DNA of 34,499 nt from Mesenet sp031546805 (GCA_031546805.1 JAVBJW010000020.1:1-34499), one strand, 5' to 3'. Shown: positions 8,081 through 17,436, numbered from the stretch's first letter. The notes: generated by a model not told the origin, from the letters alone. Numbers and translations are program-made.

Positions 8081-9316
8081 ATGATAAAACAGCCAAAACT
8101 CGTCTATCCATTGCTAATATTCTTTATACTTACACCACAAATATTCACAGCTAAATTTGTAAGTGATATAATAAGTGCGGTGAAAAACAAGCCTACGCTT
8201 CAAAGTGCTATAGTTATCTCATCAGCTATAGTATTATTTACAATTTCACTTGCGTCTTTTATAGCTTTAATTCACATGGTTAGGAGTGAGCAAGAAAAAA
8301 TCACTCAAAAACAATTCAGTGAAATTCAACAATTAGTAACAGGAGAGTATGAAATTAAAAAATTGATTTTATCATTAGATAATACATATGAATTAACAGA
8401 GGAATTATTGAATCTCCTTAAAAGAAGTGTTAATAAAAATTCTCCTCCAAATATGCAGCAGCTAAAACAACTTTGCTCTGATACTTGTACAAGCATTGAT
8501 GATTTTTGTCAAAAAATTGGGATTAGACGACATGAAATAACAGCGGAAGACATTAGTAAAAAAAATATTCTAGAATCAATTGCAAAATTGATTCTCAAAA
8601 TAATGGAATTAGAAGCATTGATAAATGAATTAATAAAAGAAACAAATATAAATGAAACGGCCCATCTTCGTTTAGAGGATGAACCATTAAGAAAACCACT
8701 GAGAGAACTAGGAAGTAATATTGGTAATTTACAAAAAGACAATAAGATGTTGTTTATTTTTGGTAGATCAATATTTAATGTACGATCTCGACTCTCTAAT
8801 CTCACTCAAAGAGTAGATGAGGTAGAATATAGGTTGAACTATGATGTTAATCAAAGAGTCACTAAGACAGAACGCAAGTTAAACGATATTCCTAAAAAAC
8901 CATCTAATATACAAACATCACCTTCAAGTAGCTCATCAGGAACAATAATAGGTAGTTCAAAAGAAGTCACTCAATACTCTAAGGAGAAAGAAGCCCCAAT
9001 AAAGTCAAAAGATGAAGCATTAGAAGAGCTAAGCCATAAAAAAAGAAGTTGTCATGTTCTAAAAAGCGAGGAAGGCAAAGTTACTATTAAAAGATCTGCA
9101 TCTGTAAAAGATACAAGAGCACAGGTAGTAGAAAAATCATCTTTTAGCAGAGAGGGCAATGTTTCTAAAAGTTTTGCAAGCAATTTCAAATCTCGCAAAA
9201 GGCAAAAAAATAAATCTTTAAATGGAAGCAATAACCATGCAGGTAAGCCTAACAGTAAATGTAATACGAAATGGCAATCTATTACAAGTATTTTTAGTAA
9301 GGAAAGAGCTTGTTAA
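8081..9316 (+). CDS. Hypothetical protein with two N-terminal membrane segments and basic tail
   Basis: A 411-residue protein of unknown function with a good ribosome site (AGGGGAG seven nt before the ATG). Hydrophobic segment one is at residues 9-24 (VYPLLIFFILTPQIF) and ends in FTAKF, so it could be a signal peptide or an anchor. Segment two is at about 46-66 (IVISSAIVLFTISLASFIAL). Residues 75-270 look alpha-helical and probably coiled-coil, with many Glu, Lys, Leu and Ile. A Ser-rich linker (SPSSSSSG) near residue 285 leads to a Lys/Arg/Ser-rich tail with KSRKRQKNKS near the end. The design (membrane anchor, coiled coil, basic tail) would suit an envelope or exported protein. Its stop overlaps that of recO on the opposite strand. 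Confidence 0.75.
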   Translation: MIKQPKLVYPLLIFFILTPQIFTAKFVSDIISAVKNKPTLQSAIVISSAIVLFTISLASFIALIHMVRSEQEKITQKQFSEIQQLVTGEYEIKKLILSLDNTYELTEELLNLLKRSVNKNSPPNMQQLKQLCSDTCTSIDDFCQKIGIRRHEITAEDISKKNILESIAKLILKIMELEALINELIKETNINETAHLRLEDEPLRKPLRELGSNIGNLQKDNKMLFIFGRSIFNVRSRLSNLTQRVDEVEYRLNYDVNQRVTKTERKLNDIPKKPSNIQTSPSSSSSGTIIGSSKEVTQYSKEKEAPIKSKDEALEELSHKKRSCHVLKSEEGKVTIKRSASVKDTRAQVVEKSSFSREGNVSKSFASNFKSRKRQKNKSLNGSNNHAGKPNSKCNTKWQSITSIFSKERAC

Positions 9317-10026
9317 GAAACCAAAAGCTTTCTGTAATTTGGTAGTTTAATTCCAAATTGGGAGAATAAATGCTTATTTAAAAAGTACCCCAGCACTTTA
9401 AGACTAAGTTGAAATTCTTCAAATTTATAATCAGCTTGGTCATTGTTGTTATATATATCATGCAGCATTTTGGGTAATGGCAATAATGTATAACTTCTTC
9501 CTATCTTTTCAGATACTGCTCTGCCAGTTTTTGGAGAAATAAATTTCAAATTCTCGCTTGTTTTACTTACAGTACATTTGGCTAGATCCAAAGCAAAACC
9601 AAGCTGTGATAAAAGCTTTAATTCAAATTTAAGATAATATTTTTGCCAAGTATTATCGTTGTTTTGCATAGTATCAATAAGTAAAATTAAGTCTTCATGC
9701 AGAGCTGTATATCTTTCACCTTCTGGCAACACTTTTTCTAAAATTGAAGATATAGAAGAGATAGCAACGGCTTTAATTTTACTTGTAATAAAATAATGCG
9801 TAGTTGATTTAATTAACTCGCACTTAAAGTAGCCCAAGTTTTCTAAAGACCTTGCTCTCCATTCAATAAAAAGTGAATTACCTATCTGAAATTTATAGTT
9901 ATTACTTTTAGATATTCTAATTAATCCTTTGCGCCTACCATTATTTTTTGTAAACAAAGAGAGAATTAAACATTGATCACTATATTTTTTAGCTGCAATT
10001 AAAACTCCTTCATCTTCCCATTGCAT
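9313..10026 (-). CDS. recO: DNA repair protein RecO
   Basis: A 237-residue RecO, which with RecR loads RecA onto SSB-coated single-stranded DNA in RecFOR recombinational repair. The N-terminal OB-fold is recognisable from MQWEDEGVLIAAKKYSDQCL, the usual opening of alphaproteobacterial RecO, with GRRKGLIR next. The helical C-terminal part contains YYLKFELKLLSQLGFALDL, a family hallmark, and a single cysteine at LAKCTVS where zinc-binding RecO proteins have four, so the zinc site appears lost. Length is normal. The gene runs convergently with the 8081-9316 gene, and their stop codons overlap by two bases (TAA 9314-9316 on +, 9313-9315 on -). Confidence 0.92.
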   Translation of the reverse strand: MQWEDEGVLIAAKKYSDQCLILSLFTKNNGRRKGLIRISKSNNYKFQIGNSLFIEWRARSLENLGYFKCELIKSTTHYFITSKIKAVAISSISSILEKVLPEGERYTALHEDLILLIDTMQNNDNTWQKYYLKFELKLLSQLGFALDLAKCTVSKTSENLKFISPKTGRAVSEKIGRSYTLLPLPKMLHDIYNNNDQADYKFEEFQLSLKVLGYFLNKHLFSQFGIKLPNYRKLLVS

Positions 10027-10189
10027 AATATGCTAATTAATAATATTATTAACATATATATGTTTGCCTAATTCTTCAATAGCTTTTTGGCTCTTATATT
10101 TTGTCGCATCTGTTCACGTTTATGAACTTATGAGTCACTTTTTTTTATGGTCTTTGATAAAAACAGTAAATTAGATATTCATTTGTAAA

Positions 10190-10767
10190 TTCAAAACTAC
10201 AATTTCTTGGTGATTTTATTTCCTTCTACCTTGATATAGTAATTGTGGTAATAATCTAACCACAGATTAAGCACCTCTTTATCATAGCCTCCAGTGAAAG
10301 TCATTGGCGCAACAAATTTCCTTCCAATTCATCCACCAATCATCTCTCATACTTTTTTCCTAGAATATTCGCATATTTCCTCATGGAGCACGTCCTATAT
10401 AGCCTATTGTTCTATGTATACGATTCTAGAACCATTCTAGAATCATCTATTTTGGCAACTTTTTCGATAAATTTCTGCCTATCCTCTTGGTTGAAGAATG
10501 TGACTTTTTTAATTAGCTGTCTTAGCCTGTACCAATATTCCAAAACCAAGATTTTGTTTCATCTCTGCAAATCTGTTTTCTGCAAAGTTTCGTATAAAAC
10601 CACTGTTGGGTTTAAGCTTTTCCCATCAGATTTCTTTTTTAACCAGCGATACATAGTTGCAATGCATATCTCCAATAATTCTGCAACCTCATCTTTTGAC
10701 TTCCCTTTTTTAATCAATTTAAATCTACCCTGTATACCATTTATATAATAATGATACCTTTGTCATT
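10190..10767 (-). pseudogene. Degenerate IS630-family transposase remnant
   Basis: The minus strand, read over several frames, spells a decayed IS630 transposase. From 10767 downward: a helix-turn-helix start (RFKLIKKGKSKDEVAELLEI, then ATMYRWLKKKSDGKS), a middle block (KKVTFFNQEDRQKFIEKVAK, then IDDSRMV) matching the stretch before the first catalytic Asp, and later GRKFVAPMTFTGGYDKEVLN, then LWLDYY, matching the stretch around the second domain. Stops and frameshifts interrupt it repeatedly, and the catalytic core (DE residues near YIDESG, and DNAPFH) is eroded or lost. Its ends cannot be defined. The region 10027-10189 beyond it shows nothing I recognise. The element sits between recO and the 640-aa gene. 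Confidence 0.8.
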
Positions 10768-10786
10768 CGCTTTGGAAGGTAATATA

Positions 10787-12709
10787 TTACCTGTTTGCAG
10801 TGTTGATAGTAAGTTGCTTGATTGATGCTTCAGATATCTTTGTCTTTGGAACTTGAGACTCTTTATCTTGTGTAAAATGAATGTTGATAACCTTTGTTAT
10901 TAATTCTTTCTCCAAATCTTGTTGTGCTTGCTGATAAGCAGATCCAAATTCTTTGTTGAACGCCTTTTCAAGATTAAATCTTTCTTTAGGTTTGTTTTCT
11001 GAGCTTTTAGCTAGTTTTGTATAGTGCTTGTATAGTTCTTTCAGCATTTCTTTATCTTCACTTCTAACTGAATCTAAATCTGAATCTAGAAGTTCTTTTG
11101 CAGTATCTCTTTTGTGGCTATAAATTTCCCGTTTTTCTGCAAACGTCAAATTAGTTTTAGATTCTGGCAGATAATTCTTTGTAATCTCAGTTGGTCTGAT
11201 TGCCCATATATTAGTTTGGGATGTCCATTTTTCTTTACGTAATTCTGTTATTGCTTTTTTTAAATCAGGATGAAGGTTTTTACCAAGATGGGAATAAGCA
11301 GCTTTTAAATCAGACTCTAGCATACCTAATAAGTTAGATCTTTCTTCAAGATTTGTCTTTGATTTTGCCGTAGAGATTACATTTTTAATTTTATCAATAT
11401 CTTGCTTTAAAATCTTATTCTGTAATTGTCCTTGTTCTTGCTTTTCACGAATAGATATAAGCTTTTCTTCTTTAGATTGTTGTTTGTTTACCTTGTGTAA
11501 CCCTTTCTTCAAGTCATGCTTTAATTTTTTCATCAAAGGCTTATTTTTCAATGGTGAATCTATTGCTTTTATTTTGAGGTCCAATTGCTTCACTGTTATT
11601 TTTAGCATATCTAAGGTGCCATATTTGACTTTTGCTTCAGTTGTCTTACGCGCACTGATATTTACTTCTGGAATAAATTGTTCAATTTGAGATAATAATT
11701 GTTCTTTACGCTGTAATTCACCATTTACTTTTGATACATCATCTAAAACTTTTAAACCTTCAACAGAAGTTTCCTTTTCTTCTACTGAGTCGATGCTTTC
11801 TTGATCAGAAACTTTTAAACCTTCAACAGAAGTTTGCTTTTCTTCTACTGAGTCGATGCTTTCTTGATCAGAAACTGTAGGATTTAAAGTAGGTACAACT
11901 GGAATTGCAACTTTTATAGGTTTATTTCCAGTACCACTTCTCCTTATTGTAGCAGAATTACTTTGTACAATCTCCTTTTTTTTATCTACTGAAAATGATT
12001 CTTCTGAGCCTGTAAAAACACTATCTTCGCTTATTATCGAAGCAAGAAATTCATTGCTATCTTTGATAGCTTCAATTTTGTACTCTTTAGGTATAAATGG
12101 AATGTTCTGCTGAAATGGATCCTTAAAAGTACTCATTTCAAGTTTATTTTTTTCATCTTTTAAGTTTTCGGTAAAAACACTATCTTCGCTTATTGCTGAA
12201 GTAAAAAATTCATTGCTATCATATATACTTGAGCTTTTAGAAAGTGAAGATACACCACTGTCTGTGCTTATACTTCTTTTATTTTTTAACCTTTCTTCAT
12301 TATATGAAGATGTTATGCTTTCAGGTTTGATAAACTCAAAAGAATCAGAACTAAAAGAAGACATAATACTTGCTCTTCTACTATCTTTTAAGCTTTCTTG
12401 GCTTGTTGGATTAAAAAGAGGAGAAGATAATATATCTTCACTTCTTGCTGATGGGTGTTTTATAGTTATGAAGTCAGTCTTTATATCTGTTGTATAGAGA
12501 ATTGGCGAGCTAATTTCAATTTTTCTATATTCCTTTTCAGATTTCTGGTTTGTATTTTGTATAGGATATTCAGCAAGTAGAAATTCTTGCTCAGTCATTT
12601 TGCGATTATTTTTTGTTTCGTTTTGCTGCATCTTGCTCCTTTCAGAGTTAGTAACTATTGGTACTTCAAGATTGTTAGTAAAAGCAGCTTTTCTGTGATT
12701 TGTATCCAT
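10787..12709 (-). CDS. Large hydrophilic repeat-containing hypothetical protein
   Basis: A 640-residue protein of unknown function with a strong ribosome site (AAGGGGG, 4-5 nt before ATG). It has no hydrophobic segment. The N-terminal half (residues 1-330) is Ser/Glu/Asp-rich and probably disordered, with two kinds of internal repeats: DSNEFFTSAISEDSVFT near residue 165 and its near-copy DSNEFLASIISEDSVFT near residue 218, and two adjacent 21-residue repeats VSDQESIDSVEEK-TSVEGLK near residues 280-321. The C-terminal half is Lys/Glu/Leu-rich, likely helical, partly coiled-coil. A soluble, repetitive, lineage-specific protein in an intracellular bacterium could be a secreted effector, but no signal is visible and this remains a guess. 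An IS630 remnant lies just downstream. Confidence 0.75.
   Translation of the reverse strand: MDTNHRKAAFTNNLEVPIVTNSERSKMQQNETKNNRKMTEQEFLLAEYPIQNTNQKSEKEYRKIEISSPILYTTDIKTDFITIKHPSARSEDILSSPLFNPTSQESLKDSRRASIMSSFSSDSFEFIKPESITSSYNEERLKNKRSISTDSGVSSLSKSSSIYDSNEFFTSAISEDSVFTENLKDEKNKLEMSTFKDPFQQNIPFIPKEYKIEAIKDSNEFLASIISEDSVFTGSEESFSVDKKKEIVQSNSATIRRSGTGNKPIKVAIPVVPTLNPTVSDQESIDSVEEKQTSVEGLKVSDQESIDSVEEKETSVEGLKVLDDVSKVNGELQRKEQLLSQIEQFIPEVNISARKTTEAKVKYGTLDMLKITVKQLDLKIKAIDSPLKNKPLMKKLKHDLKKGLHKVNKQQSKEEKLISIREKQEQGQLQNKILKQDIDKIKNVISTAKSKTNLEERSNLLGMLESDLKAAYSHLGKNLHPDLKKAITELRKEKWTSQTNIWAIRPTEITKNYLPESKTNLTFAEKREIYSHKRDTAKELLDSDLDSVRSEDKEMLKELYKHYTKLAKSSENKPKERFNLEKAFNKEFGSAYQQAQQDLEKELITKVINIHFTQDKESQVPKTKISEASIKQLTINTANR
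11748..11873 (-). repeat. 63-bp tandem duplication in the 640-aa gene
   Basis: Two adjacent 63-bp units (11748-11810 and 11811-11873) differ by one base (TTCCTTTT against TTGCTTTT), giving Q versus E in the encoded 21-residue repeat. Near-identity indicates a recent duplication or homogenisation. Confidence 0.93.
12012..12220 (-). repeat. Spaced 50-bp direct repeat in the 640-aa gene
   Basis: GTAAAAACACTATCTTCGCT and the 30 bases after it occur at 12012-12061 and again, slightly diverged, at 12171-12220, 159 bp apart. They encode the paired DSNEF...SEDSVFT blocks. The intervening sequence may be part of a longer, more diverged repeat. Confidence 0.8.
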
Positions 12710-12935
12710 AATTCCCCCTTAATCTAAATATTAAATAAAATTAATTTAATAATATTAATTTTGGTATTTATATATTAATAATTGGTTAAATATTGCGTTA
12801 ACTAATTATATTAAAGTATTATCATAATAACTAAATTCTCATAGTTACATAATGAATTTTAAGACAATACATAATTTTATGGACTTTATTTGACGAGACA
12901 TTTATAAATAAACATTAGTTTTAAAAGCAAAGTTA

Positions 12936-14120
12936 ATGAGTGAAGTGATAGACATAAAAGCTCCAACTATTTTAGGTGGTGAATCAATTACAGAAGGTAC
13001 AATAGGCAGGATACATAAAGCTGTAGGTGATCAGGTGCAAAAAGATGATTTAATATTTGAAATTGAAACTGATAAAACAACACTTGAGGTTACAGCTCCA
13101 TCTACAGGATATATAAAAGAGCTTTGTGTCAAGGAAGAAGATGCAATCGCCCCACTTCAACTATTAGCAAGGCTTAGTGCTAAAATAATAAATCAAGAGA
13201 TCAAACAAGATAATAAAACTCAGGCTATGCTATCTAAAAAAGATGCTCCATCAGCACAAAAAATGATGCGGGAGAATGATGTAGGTCCAAGTGCAGTAGA
13301 GGGTACTGGTATGGGATCTCGGATCACAAAGTCTAATGTGATTAATTATATAAAGGAGAAAGAAGCTCGTACTGAATGTAACAAGCCAAATGATTTTAGC
13401 TCACCTATATTAATTGATAATAAAAGAGAAAAGCGGGTAAAAATGAGCAAAATAAGGCAAGTAATCGCTGCTCGCCTCAAAGAATCACAAAATACTGCTG
13501 CTATTCTTACTACTTTTAATGAAATAGATATGAAAAACGTTATGGACCTTAGAACAAAATATAAGGATTCATTTGAGAAAAAATATGGTATCAAACTTGG
13601 GTTTATGTCCTTTTTCGTTAAAGCAGTAACTTTAGCTCTAAAAGAGGTTCCAGAAATTAATGCTGAAATATTTGGAGATGAGATAATATACAAAAATTAT
13701 TATGATATAGGAGTTGCAGTTGGTACTGAAAAGGGACTGGTTGTACCTGCGATTCGTAACGCAGATCAAATGTCATTTGCAGAAATAGAAACTACTTTAT
13801 TACTGCTTAGTAAAAATGCGCGTGATAATAAGCTACAGGTGGCTGATATGATTGGTGCTACATTTACTATCTCTAATGGTGGAATTTATGGTTCTTTACT
13901 TTCAACTCCTATAATAAACCCGCCGCAATCTGGCATTTTGGGAATGCACACAATACAAAATAGACCAGTAGCTATTGGCACCTCTATTGAAATTAGGCCT
14001 ATGATGTACATTGCGTTATCATATGATCATAGAGTAGTAGATGGAAAAGGAGCAGTTACCTTTTTAGCTAGCGTCAAACAATACATAGAAGATCCAAATA
14101 GACTAGCTTTAGGAGTATAA
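12936..14120 (+). CDS. sucB: Dihydrolipoyl succinyltransferase (2-oxoglutarate dehydrogenase E2)
   Basis: The E2 core of the 2-oxoglutarate dehydrogenase complex in the TCA cycle, which passes succinyl from lipoate to CoA. Residues 1-77 form one lipoyl domain with the modified lysine at K47 in EIETDKTTLEV. The peripheral subunit-binding domain is at about 107-142 (SAQKMMRENDVGPSAVEGTG, then RITKSDV-like KSNVINYI). The catalytic domain runs from about residue 165 and ends with ALSYDHRVVDGKGAVTFL, carrying the catalytic His and Asp. TFTISNGGIYGSLLSTPIIN is diagnostic of SucB rather than PdhC. At 394 residues it is complete. sucA is not beside it, as is common in Rickettsiales. Confidence 0.95.
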   Translation: MSEVIDIKAPTILGGESITEGTIGRIHKAVGDQVQKDDLIFEIETDKTTLEVTAPSTGYIKELCVKEEDAIAPLQLLARLSAKIINQEIKQDNKTQAMLSKKDAPSAQKMMRENDVGPSAVEGTGMGSRITKSNVINYIKEKEARTECNKPNDFSSPILIDNKREKRVKMSKIRQVIAARLKESQNTAAILTTFNEIDMKNVMDLRTKYKDSFEKKYGIKLGFMSFFVKAVTLALKEVPEINAEIFGDEIIYKNYYDIGVAVGTEKGLVVPAIRNADQMSFAEIETTLLLLSKNARDNKLQVADMIGATFTISNGGIYGSLLSTPIINPPQSGILGMHTIQNRPVAIGTSIEIRPMMYIALSYDHRVVDGKGAVTFLASVKQYIEDPNRLALGV

Positions 14121-14204
14121 TATTTATATTCATTAATTATTTTCTTCACTAATTTTTAAATATGTCTTAAAATTAACATAAGAATGTTCATAATGAGGGA
14201 GTAA

Positions 14205-14492
14205 ATGAGTAATGAAAATTTAATAAAAGCTATAAAGGCACAGAAAGAAAGTATAATTTTTGCTGAAATTTTTGCAATTAGTACTGTATTAGTTGGTATG
14301 AGATTGTTTGATAAAAATAATACGTTAGGGAAAGCAGGTTTTATTGCTGGTACTATGGGGTTTGTTTTGATTGCATTTACTAGTCTATTCTTTGTCTTAA
14401 ACGCAGTAAAAGAAGTTAGTTCTAAATTAAAAGAGATAAACCATCAAGATTTAAGAGATAATTTAATAGGGGATAAGAGAGATGATTACTAA
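14205..14492 (+). CDS. Small two-helix membrane protein, unknown function
   Basis: A 95-residue protein preceded by a clear ribosome site (GAGGGAG, 5 nt before ATG). Two predicted membrane helices lie at about residues 18-36 (IIFAEIFAISTVLVGM) and 45-68 (AGFIAGTMGFVLIAFTSLFF). The Lys-rich N-terminus (IKAIKAQKES) and the charged C-terminal tail (KEINHQDLRDNL) would both lie on the same, probably cytoplasmic, side. It follows sucB by 84 bp and may be cotranscribed with it. I do not recognise the family. Confidence 0.75.
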   Translation: MSNENLIKAIKAQKESIIFAEIFAISTVLVGMRLFDKNNTLGKAGFIAGTMGFVLIAFTSLFFVLNAVKEVSSKLKEINHQDLRDNLIGDKRDDY

Positions 14493-14748
14493 AATCTCAG
14501 AAAAGATTACAAAACCCAGCATAAGTTAGCTGATTTTCATCTTCTGCACTGGCTGTGTTTTTTTATTGCTCTTTTCTTTTGATTTCTTGCGATATATATC
14601 ATGAGATTGAAAAATTTTATGAGTTCAACCACAATCATTTCTTCTACCACTTCCACTAACTCTCTCTTTACCATCCTTACTAAATCTTTAATGGTTACTC
14701 TTCGGTAATGCTAGTTTTTATAAATCTATTCATGCATTTAGGAAACAT

Positions 14749-16368
14749 TTATACTTGCTCTATTTGAATTTCAACGAAAGGTTTCTTTAACCGTTGCTTT
14801 TTTAGCAAACTATAAATAGAGTGCCTGATTTTATGGCGTATCTTTTTTAATTCTTTAAGATGTACTGCCGACTCAATCTCTTTTAATATCTTTTTTATAA
14901 TGCTTTGGTCTTTTTGGTGATCAAGTACGCCAGGAGCGAGCACTACAGGTTCTTTTAATAACTTATTCTTATTAAGAATTATTATAACTACTATTAATCC
15001 AGTGTCCTGCATCTTTCTACGCATTTTCATGACATTACTATCTGGATGACGTAAAAATTTTCCATCAACACCAAAATAACCAGATTGAACAGAATCAATT
15101 TTTTTAGCATTAATCAAATCAATAACATCACCTGGTTTAGCCATTATTGATTGTTTAACATCACATTCTTGCGCTAGTTTTGTATGCTCATACATATGAA
15201 TATATTCACCATGCACAGGAATAGAAATCTTAGGCTTTGTAAGACTGTACATAATCTTCAACTCCTCTCTGACTGGATGTCCAGAAACATGCACATGCCT
15301 AGTATCCTCAGTAATAACTTCTACTCCCATATTTACAAAAGAGTTAAACATATTATGTATGCGTTGCTCATTACCAGGTATCATCTTTGATGAAAAAATA
15401 ATAACATCACCTTTTTGTATCTTAAATATTGGGTGAGTACTTTGTGCAAGCTTGGAGCTAGCAGCTAACGGTTCACCTTGACAACCTGTACAAAGTAATA
15501 ATATTTCATCTCTTGAAAAATTGCTTGCTTCTTTTGCATCCAAAAACTCATCATCCAGTAAATAGCCACTTTCTTGTGAAACTTCTACTATTCGCCATAA
15601 CGATTTTCCTAGCAATGCCACTTTTCTATTCAGTGCTTTTGCAACTTCAACAATAGTTTTAATCCGAGCTACATTTGAAGCAAATAACGATACTGCAACT
15701 AATTGTTTGCATCCTTTTACTATATCGTAAATATGCTCATAAATTCCACTTTCAGACTGTGATTTGGTTTTGGTAAAGACATTAGTTGAATCACAAATTA
15801 CAGCAAGTAAACCCTGATTTCCTAACTCCTCTAAGCGTTTTATATTAGAAGCTGGTCCAATTACTGGACTTTGATCAAATTTCCAGTCCCCTGTATGCAA
15901 TATTGTGCCTTTGTCAGTACCTATTGCTATTGCATTTGCCTCTGGAATTGAATGAGTCATATTAATAAATTCAATAGAAAACGAACCAAGTACAAAACTT
16001 TCATTTGTCTTGACTACATCTATCGGTACTACATCTTCTAATTTAAACTCTCTTAACTTTGATCTTAAAAATGTAGCAGTAAATTCCGTTGCAAACACTG
16101 GACATTGCAGGTCCTTCCAAAGGTATTGTATTGCACCAAGATGATCTTCATGGGCATGAGTAAGTATTATCCCAAGTAAATCTTCTTTTCTTTTAGCAAT
16201 AAAATCTATATCAGCAACTATCAAATCAACTCCTGGCATGTTATTGCCAGCGAAACCTACCCCAAGATCTATCATGATCCACTTACCTTGATAGTGATAT
16301 AAGCTAACATTCATCCCTATTTCGCCTACTCCTCCTAATGGAATAAATAAAAAATCATCATGTTTCAT
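14749..16368 (-). CDS. rnj: Ribonuclease J
   Basis: A 539-residue metallo-beta-lactamase/beta-CASP nuclease. RNase J has endonuclease and 5'-3' exonuclease activity and matures or degrades RNA; in many Alphaproteobacteria it trims 23S rRNA. The metal site is intact: H71, H73, D75 and H76 in THAHEDHLGA, and HTGDWKFD later. The beta-CASP part contains CDSTNV, LFASNVARI and CTGCQGEP, and the C-terminal signature HVSGHPVREELKIMYSLTKP is followed by IPVHGEY. Length is normal for the family. It is transcribed divergently from the ankyrin gene at 16552, sharing a 183-bp AT-rich region that should hold both promoters. Confidence 0.95.
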   Translation of the reverse strand: MKHDDFLFIPLGGVGEIGMNVSLYHYQGKWIMIDLGVGFAGNNMPGVDLIVADIDFIAKRKEDLLGIILTHAHEDHLGAIQYLWKDLQCPVFATEFTATFLRSKLREFKLEDVVPIDVVKTNESFVLGSFSIEFINMTHSIPEANAIAIGTDKGTILHTGDWKFDQSPVIGPASNIKRLEELGNQGLLAVICDSTNVFTKTKSQSESGIYEHIYDIVKGCKQLVAVSLFASNVARIKTIVEVAKALNRKVALLGKSLWRIVEVSQESGYLLDDEFLDAKEASNFSRDEILLLCTGCQGEPLAASSKLAQSTHPIFKIQKGDVIIFSSKMIPGNEQRIHNMFNSFVNMGVEVITEDTRHVHVSGHPVREELKIMYSLTKPKISIPVHGEYIHMYEHTKLAQECDVKQSIMAKPGDVIDLINAKKIDSVQSGYFGVDGKFLRHPDSNVMKMRRKMQDTGLIVVIIILNKNKLLKEPVVLAPGVLDHQKDQSIIKKILKEIESAVHLKELKKIRHKIRHSIYSLLKKQRLKKPFVEIQIEQV

Positions 16369-16551
16369 TAATTTTTATACAAGAAAATAAAAACAGATTA
16401 ACAAAATTTAATGCTAATATCAAATTAATATCAAATAAAAACTTAAGTAATACATTTTTAGTTACGTTTTGAAACTAAAGTCTAAAAATTTAAGTTGCGT
16501 TTTTATGCCAATACTATAATAAAACAGTAATATACTCCATGGAGGAAAAAG

Positions 16552-17436
16552 ATGTTTGCATCAAAGCAGCAGGAGTTTAGTGACGATATTATAGATCAAG
16601 GTTTTGCAGATCTTGAAATAATGCTCAACGAAATAACTAGTCAAAATTCTGTGTCCTCAATTTTATATCAACCTGTTAAAACTCTAAATCAAGAACTGCA
16701 GGCTCTTAGTAGTATTGTAGATAGTATAGAGTTTGATTATACAACTGATGACACTTATAACCACTTAGTTAGTGTAGATGATTTGTTATCAGCTATCAGA
16801 TGTAGAAGTATAGAACGATTAAGAGAATTATTATTGCGTGATGCAAGTGTATTGCATCAGGAATATAACGAACCATTATTCGCAGCTATTAAGAGTTGTG
16901 GGGCTAATATAGATATATTAAAAATACTATTGTTCTATGGTGCCAATGTAAATCAGCAAAATTATTATAGTAATACACCACTAGACGTTGCTATTCGCAA
17001 TCATAATCAAAAGGTGGTTAAAACATTGTTATACTATGGTGCTAATGTGAATTATCAAGATAATGATGGCAATACTGTATTGCATAAAACTGTTATTTTA
17101 AAACGTGGCAGGTTAATATCTTTACTCTCATTATTTTTAGAAGATCCAAGAACTGATCTAAATATCAAGAATAAACAAGGAGAATGTTTAGTAAGCTTAA
17201 TGTTAGATAAATTCAATAAATTAGGTGAAGGAGGTAAAAAAGGATTTAGTCGACATTTAATGCTATTAGCGAAATATTATGATAGATTAAACGATGACAG
17301 TAAATTAATCATTCGTGGTAATAGTGAATTTAATGCTACTATAGAGGGATATAGAAGAAAACTTTTACAATTACCGAATGTTTTAAATCAACCTAGTTCA
17401 TCAAGTTATTCAGATGATTTTTTGAATATAAAATAG
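16552..17436 (+). CDS. Ankyrin-repeat protein (294 aa)
   Basis: A soluble protein with a strong ribosome site (GGAGGAAAAAG before ATG). The N-terminal 75 residues are acidic and helical without known motifs. Four ankyrin-like units follow: about 75-104 (degenerate, LLSAIRCRSIERLRELLL), 105-136 (LFAAIKSCGANIDILKILLF, YGANVNQQN), 138-170 (TPLDVAIRNHNQKVVKTLLY, YGANVNYQD) and 171-206 (NTVLHKTVILKRGRLISLLS). The remaining C-terminus is helical and ends in a Ser-rich tail (QPSSSSYSDDF). Ankyrin repeats mediate protein-protein contacts, and in Anaplasmataceae several such proteins are known type IV effectors. Whether this one is secreted cannot be told from the sequence. Confidence 0.85.
   Translation: MFASKQQEFSDDIIDQGFADLEIMLNEITSQNSVSSILYQPVKTLNQELQALSSIVDSIEFDYTTDDTYNHLVSVDDLLSAIRCRSIERLRELLLRDASVLHQEYNEPLFAAIKSCGANIDILKILLFYGANVNQQNYYSNTPLDVAIRNHNQKVVKTLLYYGANVNYQDNDGNTVLHKTVILKRGRLISLLSLFLEDPRTDLNIKNKQGECLVSLMLDKFNKLGEGGKKGFSRHLMLLAKYYDRLNDDSKLIIRGNSEFNATIEGYRRKLLQLPNVLNQPSSSSYSDDFLNIK

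Noticed and set aside
10383..10748. Open frame of 121 codons on the plus strand
   Set aside because: It runs antisense to the IS630 remnant; the minus strand carries the recognisable protein blocks, the plus strand none.
14500..14748. Short minus-strand reading (MVKRELVEVVEEMIVVELIK) between the small membrane protein and rnj
   Set aside because: About 44 codons, no ribosome site, no family recognised; may be a relic of some gene but cannot be supported.
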